Part shown: piece by piece, positions 24,254-36,552 of the stretch
How positions within the stretch are numbered: the stretch's first letter is position 1
How the letters are laid out: the number at the start of each line of letters is the position of its first letter
Assembly (NCBI RefSeq): GCF_036785885.1
Contig: NC_092323.1
Span: 5,496,501-5,560,500 of the forward strand
Direction: 5' to 3'
DNA: 64,000 nucleotides
DNA from: Coffea arabica
Lineage: Eukaryota > Streptophyta > Magnoliopsida > Gentianales > Rubiaceae
The notes under the pieces: generated by a model
Seen by the model: only the letters and a program-made list of their open reading frames with translations
The model's database searches: none
What the model was told of the DNA's origin: nothing
Made by a program: the position numbers and the translations under genes

Positions 24254-25493
24254 ATGAAAGGTATAATAGTAGCTAGAATGAACAAGGATAAGAGTACTGG
24301 AGAGGAGGAGGCTGAGACAGATGCGGAAATGACCAGAGCTGTGCCTGCAGCTTCGGCAACGGCTGGGGAAGGGAGAAAGAGGAAAGTTGGCTGCGGAGGA
24401 GAGCTGAGCTATGCGACGTCGCTTGTTCAGCTAAGAAGTCATCGGCGGCTTAGAGTTGATGATAATGTGATGTTGGATGATTTAACAGGAAATGCAGCAG
24501 CTACTGGTAAGTTGGACGATCCATGCTCGTCTTGTTGCTCAAGTAATGGATCGAGTGAGCTGGACTACGACACTTCGGAATCCGTAGATCTAAAGGTATG
24601 TCCCCAAAACAAATACTACTATATATATACCAAAAAAAAAGAACTTCAAATTTCAAAATTAGATTGTCCTTTTGTAGTTTTAACGGCGCAATAAATAACA
24701 CTTATGATCGAGGCTTGAATTTTTTGGATTGAATTCTGGTGCTGCAGGTGGAGGAGGAGGAAGAGGGGACTGTTGAGGTAACAACGTCGACGTATGAGTT
24801 GGAAAACCGCTGCAGAGAGAGGTAGTAATATGGATGGAGACGAAGCCTTATTTATTTCAATCATTACTGCTATGAGAGGAAGATTCATGCACTTAATTCA
24901 CTGTCGAACCATATATTACCCACGTCTTTTCTCCTTCAATTCGAAATTTAAAATCAATCTTCAACGGTTTACTGCTGCTAAGTTTCTTGAGTTTTGAAAT
25001 TCTCTCTTTCACTCTCCCCAGTCCTTCCTATATAAGTTGACATCTTTTGCCTGACAGTTCGCTTTACAGGAGAGAAACGGCGCCGTGGGGCGAGGTTCAA
25101 GCTGAATCAGGCGAACTGGAGTCAACAACAGCATCAAGGCTGCCGTCCATGTCGTCCGAGGAAAACTCTTCCCGCTGCCGCACATCGACGGAGGAGAAGA
25201 ATATGCCATCTAAAGATGAACTAGAAGAGTTCTTCTCCGCAGCTGAAAAAAACCTCCAACAGAAATTTGCACAGAAGTATGCATATATGAAGATCCGTCT
25301 TTTATCTGACTCTCTTCCTCCCTTCCCTTCACATTATTGCAGCAAAATTTCACGACATTATTGCAGCATATTTTTTCACCAATACAACATTGAAATATCG
25401 AAATTCATGTTAATTGGATGCAGGTATAACTTTGACATTGTTAAGGAGGAGCCGTTGCAAGGTCGGTACGAGTGGGTTCGGGTAAACCCGTGA
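24254..25493 (+). CDS. KRP: Cyclin-dependent kinase inhibitor, KRP/ICK family
   Basis: Nuclear inhibitor of CDK-cyclin complexes that restrains the cell cycle. Four exons: 24254-24595, 24748-24821, 25070-25276 and 25424-25493, all GT/AG, closing at 693 nt (230 aa, within the usual 190-290). The diagnostic C-terminal CDK/cyclin-binding domain occupies about residues 185-230: PSKDELEEFFSAAEKNLQQK, then KYNFDIVKEEPLQGRYEWV, across exons 3 and 4. A KRP-type motif YATSLVQLRSHRRL lies near residues 53-66, next to basic RKRK at 41-44 (possible nuclear signal). An acidic run VEEEEEG opens exon 2. The first in-frame AUG was used; a second Met lies 8 codons on. Exon 3 has an alternative in-frame acceptor 12 nt upstream (start 25058), adding SLYR-type residues. 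The exact KRP subgroup was not resolved. Confidence 0.92.
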
Positions 25494-28400
25494 CTGTGGC
25501 GAGAGTAGCTAGGGTAGCTAAGCACCAAGAAAGGAAAGAAGCATGGTCGGAGGTATCATCCGTAAATTCAAATTTAGTACTTCCAGTTGCAGTAGTGTTG
25601 TCCGGAGAGCAAGCAGTGGCAGAATCTAGATATACTTTTCAGGTCAGGGTTTTAATGGCAGTCTTGGTTTGTTAATGCATCAGCCGGATGATATGTTGTA
25701 CAGTTTAATTCTCAGTTTGGTAGCCAGAATAGTACTAGATAGTAGGGATTGCTATTTAGTCCAAATAGTAGTAGTATTTTGATTGGGAAATGCAGAAAAT
25801 GTTCCATTGAAATGTGGGAGCCGCTAATTGGTCGTGAAATGAAATTATGAATTACTGCTACATTTAGTACAGATTTGCAATGGTGAGGAACATGAAGGAG
25901 GAAAAGCTTCTTCTCTAAAATTTCAGTCTCCGTTTGGGGGAAGAACCCCGGTTGAATAAAAGCACTATTTTTGGGGAGTTTCAGTTGGTGTTGGTGCTTC
26001 CGCCTCCTCGCCTTTAGCGTTTAGCTGTCTCCTTCTATTCTGCATTCTTTCGTTTCTCTCTATGTGGCAGGCGGATAGTACGGGATGCCGATCCCTCTGA
26101 CTAAAGTCTGCAGCTTCTGCTGCTGTAGTTTTTATTTTTCTTTCTAATTTTTCAGTTTCTCATGATATTTGGCAAATGGCAGTTAACACCGTTTTCCCCC
26201 TAAAGCATATTACAAGAAAAAGAGAAAGAAATAAAAAAAGAAATAAGAAGGGACATCAATATTCTTTTATAATTTGACATCATGCCTTTCTTTCTATTGA
26301 TTACTTGGTGGTCCATTCTTGTTTATGATTGGATGATATTTGTTCTAAAATATACCAAAGTTGGCTGGAAGGAATATGAGGTAAAGGAGTCCAGGACGGA
26401 ATAATTAATTGGGTGGATACCGGCATTTGCTTGGATAGAAGTGGTGTGGTGGAGGTGCGGCTGAGGAGGTGGAGATAAGAAGTCTGTATGGGCGTAAAGG
26501 CATAACAGAACCGTGAAATGTGAACAGAGCTTGCCGTGTAAGTAACGGATTTGTTTGTTTTTTTTTTTGTAAGTAACGGAGTTGTTTGTTGAAGGTCAGG
26601 GAAATTGATCTAATGTGATGTGACCCCATGTGGGCATGTAAGTGCGTGAGCGACTGTTTCAGGACGCTCCTTTTCAATTTAAATTAACTCCACTGATTCT
26701 TACATGCAACCCAAAGTAAGTAAAACATGCCGCCATCTTTTGGAGTTTTGACTCCCCACTCTACTCTGTATTCGCTTATCTAACCCCAGTACAAATTGTT
26801 GGTAAGTATATATAAAGCTGTGTTTGTATTGAAATGTTCTTCTATGTGTTCATCATTTCATCATTCATAGAAGGAGAGAGAGAAAGGAGGGGGAAAAAGG
26901 TGCGGGGATTGAGTTGCTTTATACTACAGGGCAAGATGAATCAGGAAGGAGAAAGGGTCAAATCTTTGAATTTATTTATTTTTGGTTGGGGGGAGTGGGG
27001 AGCGGTGGTGGTGGTGGTTGGAAGGGTGGTGAGGGTGGTAATAATCAATTGTAGGAGGTGAGTCTAATCAATTGTGCAACGGTGAAAGTTTTTACCATGG
27101 AGTGTGTGGGGAGGAGAGATGGTTTGTCCTCGTCACGTCTCGTAGTAATGATTAAGTAGGAATTATCATGGTAACAGAAAGTGGAACGAAACAGGGAAGG
27201 CATGGCACTGATTTGGAGATTTGGGTATCCTGAAATATTTGATTCTGGTGGGAGCGAGACTGCTTGAGCAGTGGTGGTAGGCTGTTTTAGGATGCCATTA
27301 TACCATTCGCTCCTAGCATTATGTTATTTCATGCCAACTGAGCAAAAGAGATACGCTCCCTCTTGATTCTGATACCCGAACCCACTTTACAGTAGGCATG
27401 GGTAAAAGGGCATTATATTTATGACTACTACAGTACTACTACTCGGGTTACAATAATTCGCCGTTTGGGAATTGGGGTGCTTGCTCAATAAAAGGTCGAG
27501 TACGAGAGCTTTTCTATCAAAATAATAATAATAATAATAATAAAAGAGAAGAATAATGTTAGTACGAGGGACAAAATTCTGTTCAAGTACGCACTTTTTT
27601 GTACCAAGAAAAGGACACCTAATAGTCACAGGTTGCAGATTCATGTAAATTAATGAGAAAAAATTTCTTTTTTTTTTTTTTTTTTTTGCAATAGGTTCAC
27701 TTTTATTTTGGCATTTCCGTTTTCTTTTTTTCCCCCCCGAGTGAATTTCCTTGTTAGCTCAATTTTCTTCACAAAAGAAGATCTACGGAAAAAAAAAAAA
27801 AACAATTTTCCTTTCCTGTCAAAACAACTTGAGCTGAAATAGAACTTTCCACTGGCGTAATTTCTCCAAAAATGTCCATCAAGAGTTGTACGATTAGTAC
27901 ATGGAACCACGTAGACGAAAATCGGATTTGTATGAAATCTTTCTTTACACATAGTATGAGTCACAATATCCTTGCACGATAGAAGTTGACTTTCAAATAT
28001 AAAATTCCTGTGTAAGATTGACATTTTGGTGAACTAGGATGCTAATTTTATACTTTTTTAAATTTAAATTCACACCTTGTGCGAGTTTAAAAGTTAGTTA
28101 TACTAGTCATTATTCATTAATACATCAAAGACAAGAATTTAGGATGAAAGATGTATATATAACATCATTCCTTTTGAATTTAGCACACCTTAATACGCTT
28201 ACCCGCAGATTATTACAGTGAGGATAATTTGTTTTATTTTAGTGGATTAAGATCCTCTCCATTGAATTTACCTCCATTGTTCCCTCCATTTATATATATC
28301 TCTAAAATTTTTATAACTATATAAAATCATCTGATTGTGTCCTTATTTTCTTTTAATTTTTAGATCAACATACTAAAACATGATATTGTTTTGAGAATAC

Positions 28401-30116
28401 TTTGACATTCAATTTACATGAAACATTAAAACAGTGAAAAATGAGTCAAAATTGTAACGAAATTTGTAATGATTAATTAGAAGGTAAAACTTAATTAATT
28501 TTATACGAAATTTTATGTATGGCTGACACGAGTGATTAAATATATCATAAATAGTATTGATTTTTAAAAATAATTTATAATTTCACTTTATTGGGATGTA
28601 CATGTAATAGAGAAAAATACTCTCTAATGCATAGAAGAGAAGAGGGAAGTGGGGAGGAGTTGTTCCATTGCTTGGTTAGGTAATGGCTTGCTACCGCACG
28701 TGTAAGGGTTACGATTTTGAAACGACGGAAGGATATAGATTCCAAAATTAGTAGTAAAACGGATGATGAGAATTAGCTGGCAAGAGAACTTAACTAAATG
28801 CTGCTATTTGTGGTTTAGAATCCCAAGGATGCTTTGAAGTTGATAAAAGCAATACTCTTTATTCAATGCTTTATTAATTGGAAAGTCGGACCATTAATAA
28901 TGTTAATGCTAGTGGCTGCTGCCAAACACGGCGGACTCTTTGGCTGCTAAATGGATTTTGCGTAATAGCGTTATTCTTTTACTTTTGAGTCTTCTTCTTT
29001 TCCAGGACGGAAATAACACACACACACTTAATTAGAACAAACATAAGAGTTAAAGAAAGAATGACCCGAAAGCAATTTAAAGGTGATCCACAAAGAATCC
29101 ACGATCCCACGATCAGCTAATTAACCAAAGAACGATCCGAAAGTAACTTAAGGAGAACTCACAAAGAATTCACATACAGTTAATTGATGACAGAACGAGG
29201 TTCCTGCAGACATTAAATTCAGAGTAAAGATATCACGATCTTTACGTGGGATGGTTTTACTTTTGAGTCTTCACATTAGACTTTTTCAGCATGACGGTAC
29301 TAGCCGTATAATAGGAGCGACGCCGCGGATCATGTATAACCAGCAGGGTATTCTTCTTGGATCTGGTGAAACAAAATTTTCAATGCGTGGAAGTTTGGGA
29401 CTCGCAAAGCCAACAAAGTTACAACCCCTTTTTTAGGTTTTAAATTCCACCCACCCACTTTGGTACTCTGAGAATTGTCAGCTACAAGCCTACAATATTC
29501 TCATTTAATGAATTGGGAAGAATATGCTCCCAGAGATTATTAACTCATTAGTACTACCTCTCATCTCATTCGATGATAGAAATAAAAAGGAAGGGATCAC
29601 CAGAAAGGAAATACGCCTACGCAAGAAAGAAGAAGGACAGGCAACATCGCCAGGCTTTTAAAAAAGAAAAGAAAAAATTGTACTGCTACTACTGAGAACA
29701 ATTCTTGTGCTTATAATACTAATAATATTCTGGCTTGTAAGCCGAGATCGATCAAGTTGATGCGAGGATCAGATAACATATCTGCTTCCTTTGCATCATA
29801 AAGCAATAAAACATTACTAATGCCTTTTCTACACGAATCAATCAATATACTAATTGATTTAAGCTATAAACGCTTGAACTTTTATAAAACCTGACTTTTT
29901 TCCGACTTGGCTTTCTCTTCTTAAGCCTCAAGATTGAAATAATCCACGAGGAAATAGCTCGTTAAGTCCTTGATATTGGCATTTTCAGTTCAGAGTACTG
30001 CTTCTGTGATTTATATATCCAGCATGCATGAGCAAGAGCACTTCAATATGTAACCTACTTTGATTGGAAGGGTGGTGGAAATCAATATATTAATCGAAAA
30101 CATTAATTAGCTAGAG
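25494..30116. other. KRP 3' flank, then gene-poor intergenic DNA
   Basis: The first few hundred bases are probably the KRP 3' UTR. Beyond them I see no exon. Visible landmarks are a (TAA)n tract at 27521-27543, long poly-T and poly-A runs at 27668-27685 and 27790-27802, and a duplicated motif (ACGATCC, CGAAAG and CACAAAGAAT) at about 29060-29180 that may be a decayed LTR-type repeat. Confidence 0.5.
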
Positions 30117-30369
30117 TAAATTTTATATACACTGTCAGTCAGTGTATATACTGTCACAATTGAATTGATGACACATGAGCAAATTTTGAATTTGAAATTT
30201 AAATTTTACACACGTGTCATATATCCAATGCTCATAGTGTATACACTATATGCTATCACAATTGGATTGATGATACATGAGCAAATTTTGAATTTGAAAT
30301 TCAAATTTTACACACGTGTCATATATCCAATGCTCATAGTGTATACACTGACAGTGTATATAAGATTAA
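30117..30369. mobile_element. MITE with internal 102-bp tandem duplication
   Basis: Ends TAAATTTTATATACACTGTC and the complement of TTAATCTTATATACACTGTC form 22-bp terminal inverted repeats with two mismatches. Between them a unit starting TCACAATTGAATTGATGACA is repeated with a period of 102 bp (starts 30154 and 30256) at roughly 90% or higher identity by eye. Each unit contains CACACGTGTCAT, a G-box-like core. No clear target duplication. Confidence 0.75.
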
Positions 30370-31208
30370 TCCAATTAGTTGGCCCTAAAACAATTTAATT
30401 AATTAACTGGGAAAACTCACCTTGGCTACGATTGCGCGGTCTTGCATTAATCTGGCAGGTATACGTACAAAAAAAATTTTAAAAAAATTGCTGGTGATCA
30501 ATAACAGAACAGGTAATTTAAGAAGCTAAGCTAAGCACTGTGACTAGTAATTATCGCATTATAACTAATGAGCAGGCAAACTTTTCGTATCTCAAAGAAA
30601 ATATCTTTTTTTTCGGGTGAATATCTCAAAGCAAAAAAAAAAAAAAACTAAGACAAAAGGATTTAATTAAGTCCGTACAATTCGTGATGGTGTGATGGGA
30701 CTAGGATTGTATGGAGTACATAGGATGATAAATTACAGGTGGCGTCGGTCTCATTGCACCATCTTACTCTTGCATCCTTTTCAATGTCATCATAATATCA
30801 TTCTCTCAGAAGCAAAGGTAGAATTCGAGTCAATAGAAAAAAAAAATTCAAATAAAAGGTTTATAAGTTTTTTTTTTCAAAAAAAAATCCTGTATTTGAA
30901 AGATGGGCTTTCTAGAAGTTGCGGCTCCTCATTGTTGGTTCGCCTGTGAAAGTCCAAAGCTCCTCCTCCTGGCTCATTTGTTTGACAGGGGCCCAACATG
31001 TTGAGTAGGCTTTACTGCTTGCTGGACTGCCCTTCAGTGTTCAAAACAGCCAAGGCCTTCTACTATGAGTTGGGCCTCGTTATGGCAGCCACTGGACTCT
31101 CTTACCGCCTGTGACCTGTAGGTGCTGCACTTTGTAGGCTTCGGCAAGGCCTTCATAATTTAAGAAAATTCAGCAACACAACCATCTTCCTCAATTCTGA
31201 GTCTTATG
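30370..31208. other. Intergenic, nothing recognised
   Basis: Poly-A rich sequence without a recognisable coding or repeat signature. Confidence 0.5.
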
Positions 31209-31223
31209 TGTAAACTGTACTTT

Positions 31224-31417
31224 TTTTTTTTTTGTGTAGATACGATAGAATTCCTATAACCTAAACTAACTTATTCTAGGGGGAAGGGGGTGAGGACTCG
31301 ATGTGAGTAGAAACTCCATCGAAATTGGTCAATGAAGACCGTCACATATTGTGACAATTTTTGTGGGAGGCAAGCTTTGAACCCTTGACCTCCCGCACCA
31401 CTAAGCCTAAGAAGGCT
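31224..31417 (-). mobile_element. tRNA-derived SINE copy 2 with 15-bp target site duplication
   Basis: On the minus strand it starts AGCCTTCTTAGGCTTAGTGG (A-box-like TTAGTGGTGCGG), continues with GGTCAAGGGTTCAAAGCTTG (B-box-like GGTTCAAAGC) and ends in GTTTAGGTTATAGG plus an A tail (T run from 31221 on the plus strand). It is flanked by the perfect duplication TGTAAACTGTACTTT at 31209-31223 and 31418-31432. The CCCCCTTCCCCCTAGAATAA stretch and TTAGGTTATA tail are shared with SINE copy 1. This is the copy with the most intact pol III promoter. Confidence 0.9.
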
Positions 31418-31714
31418 TGTAAACTGTACTTTAGCATTTAAGAATTGTACAAACTCAAAAGACAACTTAATGCACCAGAAATTGGTGGTTAATTCGACAA
31501 TGTATTAGCCTTGGACAGAAATTATATGTACAAGAAAGCTTCCTCAAGCAAAGCAGAGAGAACCTGCTCATCACTGATCACTAGAGCTTAGCAGGCAATT
31601 ATAACCTATAAAATGTTTTGACTCCATAATTAATTAGAGAAATATGTAGAAGTATGGAACACCCCTCACCCCCCCCCCTTCCAACAAAAAAAAAAAAGAA
31701 AAAAAAGAAGTGTG

Positions 31715-34700
31715 TTACACAATTTCAACGGAAGCAACCGATCTCACAGATGCTGATCTCATCGAACCATCCTTTGTGAGAGGATAAGATGTAGGCTTAT
31801 TCGATCCCTCCTTAGTTATAGAATAAATGATCAGAGCCTTCACAATGTGTCGGAATTTCCTCCTATAGGTAGGGAATTTCGAGACACTCCTTAACATTCC
31901 GACCATCCTACAAGAAAAAACAATCTACCATGTTAATGAACTACATTAAGAATTTTACAGGAATGAAATAACACACGACAATGTTGAAATACCATCTTTT
32001 TTTTTTTTGGTTAAACTCATGAAAATGATGCCAGTAACCTGTAAGGTAGAAATAGCATTTCTCACCTCCTGCTGATGCCCTCAATCTGAGCAGCTCTTAG
32101 AGCTTCTTGAGGTATTAAACTGCCATTTTCCCAAGCCTTCAACCGTTCAGTATTGCTTCCGAAAAGAAGTACTTTCTCCAGGAACCTCGTCTCACTTTCT
32201 TCGAGATGAATTACTCTGATCTGTTCTTTGAGGACCATAACAGGCTGGAAAAACCAGTCCAGCAATCTGTCTTGAGGACGATTCAGGTAGGTGATCTCAA
32301 GGTCATCAAGAAGCAATAAACCAGCTGATCCAGCTTTAATGGAGTAAAGGATGGCCTGCAAGAATGAGTAACAAGGCAACCCAATGTCTACAATGGGTGC
32401 TTCATTACCATTCTTTGCCTTCAATGAATCATAGAGGTCAGCTGGTGTTATTACGTTGGCGTCCAATAACTCTTTGCCCCTTAGTTCACATGACCTCATC
32501 ATATTTCCCCACACCTGTAGCATTCCAAGCTAAACATGAGTTACCACCTCATTTATTCCCCCCCCCCCCCCCCAGCCAAAAATGGAGAACTTATGGTAAT
32601 AAATCTAAATTTGCATCTTTTATTACGAGTCAAATTTGGTAACACGGCTGACAGAGTGCCCTGAGATCTCATAACTTATTGCTAAGTCTAAATTAAGAAA
32701 TCATACCATGACACCTGTTTCGATATTCCATTTTATTGTTTTCCACTATTGCAACTCCAAAATGTTCTTTTTACTCTTAACTCTGAGCTACTTGAAGAGT
32801 TTTGGACAATCAAAATTCAACCTGCGTCATTTGCAGTTGGGTGTGTCTGTTACATTTTAAGTTAGCTATACATACTTTTTAAGTTTCGAGATGTCAATAA
32901 CCTAAGCTAATAGATTTCGAGGTATCATGAAACCCAGCACATCAAACAGGGTTATGTGACATGAAGAGACTAGCTCGGGCCACACGCAATGCCAAATATA
33001 TATCGTGCCAGATGAGTGAACCCAATGTAGTTCCAACAACCTACTTAAACAAAATCTCAGTTACCCCAACTCTCATGAAAGCTCCCAAACAGCCCCACAT
33101 ACTTGGAAGCATTATCTAGTTTTATGTATCAATTGGTAGAATGCTATAAAGCCTAAAAATTAAAAACTCTCCACCAATTGTTCAAGAAGAGCATACCTGC
33201 ACCATTTTCACTTCATGTATTGCCTCCCTCACTGATCTTGAAGATGACAAACTCGGTACAATTACGGCTGGTGCTTGGGTAAAATCAGTACCAAATTTTC
33301 GTTGTACTGAGGATCTTTGTCCGATAGAAAATTCCGTAGAATTGGATATCTTCTTCTTTCTATACCGGGGCCTGGCTGCCAAAGACTTGGTTAGTCTTGT
33401 CTAAGAGGGAAAGCCATATATTAAGTTGTAGAAGCATTTATCAACTAAATACGAATAATAACATTAGCAGATCAAAGTCGAGTATGATTCAACTAATTAC
33501 TTTGGAAGGATGGATCCCTCTCGAAGGTAAAGCCAATCATTCGTGTACTCATCAAATTCTGCAACCATGGCAATTGCGTAGGCTATGCCTCTCTTGAATG
33601 ACCTTTCCTGCATATCATTTTAGATTTTACAGATAAATTCAAACTTTCAATTATAAAAACAATAAACTAAAGCAGAATGGCAGGAAAATAAACCTGATAT
33701 ACAACAACAGATGCATACAATCCTATGAAAAAGCTTGAGAAAACAGCCATTATTATGCTGCCAATCACAACTAGTGGCCACATAAGGATGGTTAAACCAG
33801 CAATCGGAATACAAGCTGTTTCAAGAAATGGCCCTTCGCGGCTGATTAGATCATGTATCAGTCTCTGCCAGCCTTTGAACAACATGTATGGGCTCTTTAC
33901 AATTGCAATAGCCACGTACAGAGGGATTTCGACAATAAGCCCCACAATCCCAGCAAGGATACATGCTGGCACATGGATGAGCCTGTAACAGAGTTTGAAG
34001 CAAATTAGAAATAAGTGTGTACTAACGAGCAACAAACGAGTGTGTACTAATGAGCAACATAAAAACTTCAACAAATTTTTGTCACGAATGAGCTACTCCA
34101 GAAGAAACATAACTACAAACAAAATTTGCCTAACTGATAAATGACAATTCCAATAATGCATCAGATATGTCGCGCAGGTATGACCACTCTCTTCCACTGT
34201 TTAATATATGTAATATCGTATTTATGAGTATCTTCACAAGTACTTAAGCATAACGCAATATAACTTCTTGAGATTCCATGAATTTCATTCTGTCTAGCTT
34301 CTCCTGCTGCAAAAGACAAGGTTTTTTTTTAAAAAAAAAGAAAAGAAACATTACCTCAAACCACACATTCCAACAGCTTCCTAAGCTAACCTCTCAGAAC
34401 AATTAGCTTGCACTAAACTAATACAATTCAAATGAGCTCTTCTCCCATTATCATCAAACAAAAGGAGCAGAGAGTATACCTAAGAGCTTCAAGCCCCTCT
34501 GAAGAGGGGGATTCACGCAATTCTTTAAGGAAAAGTGGGTAAGAATGATAGCACAGATCAGCAAAATCTCGAACAACTGTGCAGCTTCCTTTGATAGTTC
34601 CCCAAGTTCCATCCTAAATTTCCATTAAGAAAGGAAAAACTAAATGAGAGAGAGAGAGAGAGACGGTAAATAAACTGCAGAATGCAGGTGAGACAAAATT

Positions 34701-35325
34701 CCAACTGTACCACAACGCAATGGAAAAACTTCTTGGACTCATCATCATGCCTGAAGGCCTCAAAAGCAGAAACCCAAGGAGTGAAAAAACCATATCCCAC
34801 TCCAACAAGGACAGTACCAGCTATGCTTAAACCTAACCATATACCAAATAAGGCAGGCAAAGCCAGAAAGAAAGCAACTTTCAGGGGTGCATCAAACCTA
34901 TTTGTCCTGTAAATAGAAATTTGAGGAAAAAAGATTCAAGAACCCAACATAAGGATTGTCGTCGAGCATCAAATTCAGAGCATGGAAAGCATAACAATTT
35001 CACAGGTTTAGAAACGGTCATTACTTGAAAATAGTGTATGCTGTCCATAAAATATGTGCTGGGAAGAGCCCCAAAATCACCCCAACATTCCCTAGTATCA
35101 GTATTAGACCAGCAATTGGACCCACCAATAAACCTGAAACATGCACAACACTAAGAGCAGAAGCACAACTGAAAAAGCGTGAAACTTGGTAAAAGATTAA
35201 TAGAAATAGCAAAAAGCTTTACTATTTCAATACTAACTTTTGAGACCACCCAAACAGAGGGCAGAGCAGAATGCAAATATCACGTAAAGGGTCCTCAAAC
35301 AATCTTTCAAGTGTTCTGCTGGCAT
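31715..35325 (-). CDS. Uncharacterised plant membrane protein, At3g27390-like
   Basis: Function unknown; conserved across land plants as a polytopic membrane protein. Nine exons on the minus strand: 35325-35238, 35133-35025, 34906-34711, 34613-34480, 33982-33694, 33607-33501, 33371-33197, 32514-32066, 31907-31715, all GT/AG and closing at 1740 nt (579 aa, close to the Arabidopsis length I recall of about 590). Hydrophobic segments lie in residues about 10-130 (LILILGNVGVILGLFPAHIL; GIWLGLSIAGTVLVGVGYG) and 180-270 (ILAGIVGLIVEIPLYVAIAI; LMWPLVVIGSIIMAVFSSFF). Family hallmarks are DGTWGTIKGSCTVVRDFADL (residue 132 on) and DEYTNDWLYLREGSILPKPR at the exon 6/7 junction; the latter fixed the exon 7 acceptor because nearer AGs give a stop or a poorer match. 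The C-terminal half is soluble, ending in a basic, Ser-rich tail. The gene appears intact. Confidence 0.9.
32558..32573. repeat. C16 homopolymer in an intron
   Basis: Sixteen consecutive C on the plus strand are a G16 run in the pre-mRNA of the At3g27390-like gene, 43 nt upstream of the exon 8 acceptor. The length may be affected by sequencing slippage. Confidence 0.9.
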
Positions 35326-36389
35326 GTTCGTTTCACAGATTAAAAGCAGAAAACGAAAACAAGGGGAAGAGTGGAAAGTTAGAGACCAACTGGGATTTTA
35401 TTGCTCCCAACGAATTTGAGACTTGTTCATGAAGAACAAAGAATATATTGATCGAGAGAAAGTCTGCTCGATACATGACAAAACAGAATACTATAAAAAT
35501 GGTTTACAAAAAGCCAGAAAAGCAAAAGGCCTTTGTAGTCTTAAACCAGCCAGCGGCGAACAACAACTACGCGACAGTACATCACGCGCCCGAAAGAAGG
35601 GTGCAACGACGGAAAGAAATTAATAATAATAATAATAATAAAACCCACTAATTCTCCAAAAAAAAAAAAAAAAAACGTGAATTATGGACTTTTGAAATAT
35701 TGCTCAGTGCTCGCATGAGGTGGAGAGTTATACTCTCCTCTTGCTGGATTAGTAACTTTATTTGCCAATCACAAATCTCAAATTTTAGTGGGAAAAACCC
35801 CATATATTAAGTCTTGACATGAATACAGTACCCCAAAAGAAAGCATAAAATAGTGCCCAAAGGGTGAGAGTTCAACTAACAAACTCTTCTTGAAATAAGA
35901 GATGAATGGGATGATATGGGGGATATAGTGCAAATGAGAGATGAGACATCTCGTTTTAAAAAAAAAAACTAGGAGTGTGTCATTTTCTTAATTTATACGT
36001 AAAGAAGTAAATAAGAGATAATTTTTTCTCTAACTGAAAAGGGGTAGAATTTAAGAAACGAAAAAGAAAAAAAAAATTTGACCCAAGATCTCGTATTGAA
36101 ATTTCAATTTTAACTACTAAATCAAGTCTTCTCGACAAGTAAATGGGATAAAATTTGTACCGCATGATTTGAAATCTTTGATTTTTTCTAATGAATGAAT
36201 TAATACAGCTGTGTATACATGCATGTCATGTTATTAGGAAAAAAAGAGACAACAAAACACTATGGGGATAAATCAAGAAACCAATAGGTATTTAGACACG
36301 ATGACACTACAAGCGTGAGTAGTCCGCCGTCTCAGGGCACCGGAACAAAAAGGAAGAATAAAAGTCAACGACGTTTAAAATAATAATAA
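35326..36389. other. 5' flank of the At3g27390-like gene and spacer
   Basis: The first hundred or so bases upstream of the start codon probably include the 5' UTR. A (TAA)n tract lies at 35621-35640 and a poly-A run at 35659-35675. No other gene is seen. Confidence 0.45.
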
Positions 36390-36552
36390 TGGATTTGTTT
36401 GGATAGGGTATTATTTGAAATATTATTTGGAATAATTACTGTAGCACTTTTTGTGATGTGATGTATGTGAGATAAAAAGATGGTTGGGAATATAAAAAAG
36501 GTGGATTGGAAAATGTGTTTATGATGCAAGCGAAATATTATTTGGGATAAGT
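36390..36552 (+). mobile_element. MITE family A, copy 5 (best preserved)
   Basis: Reads TTGTTTGGATAGGGTATTAT, then TTACTGTAGCACTTTTTGTG, ATGTGATGTATGTGAGATAA, GTGGATTGGAAAATGTGTTT and GATGCAAGCGAAATATTATT. The two ends are loosely inverted (ATTATTTGAAATA against the complement of AAATATTATTTGGGATAA). It serves as the reference for the six other copies in this window. Confidence 0.8.
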
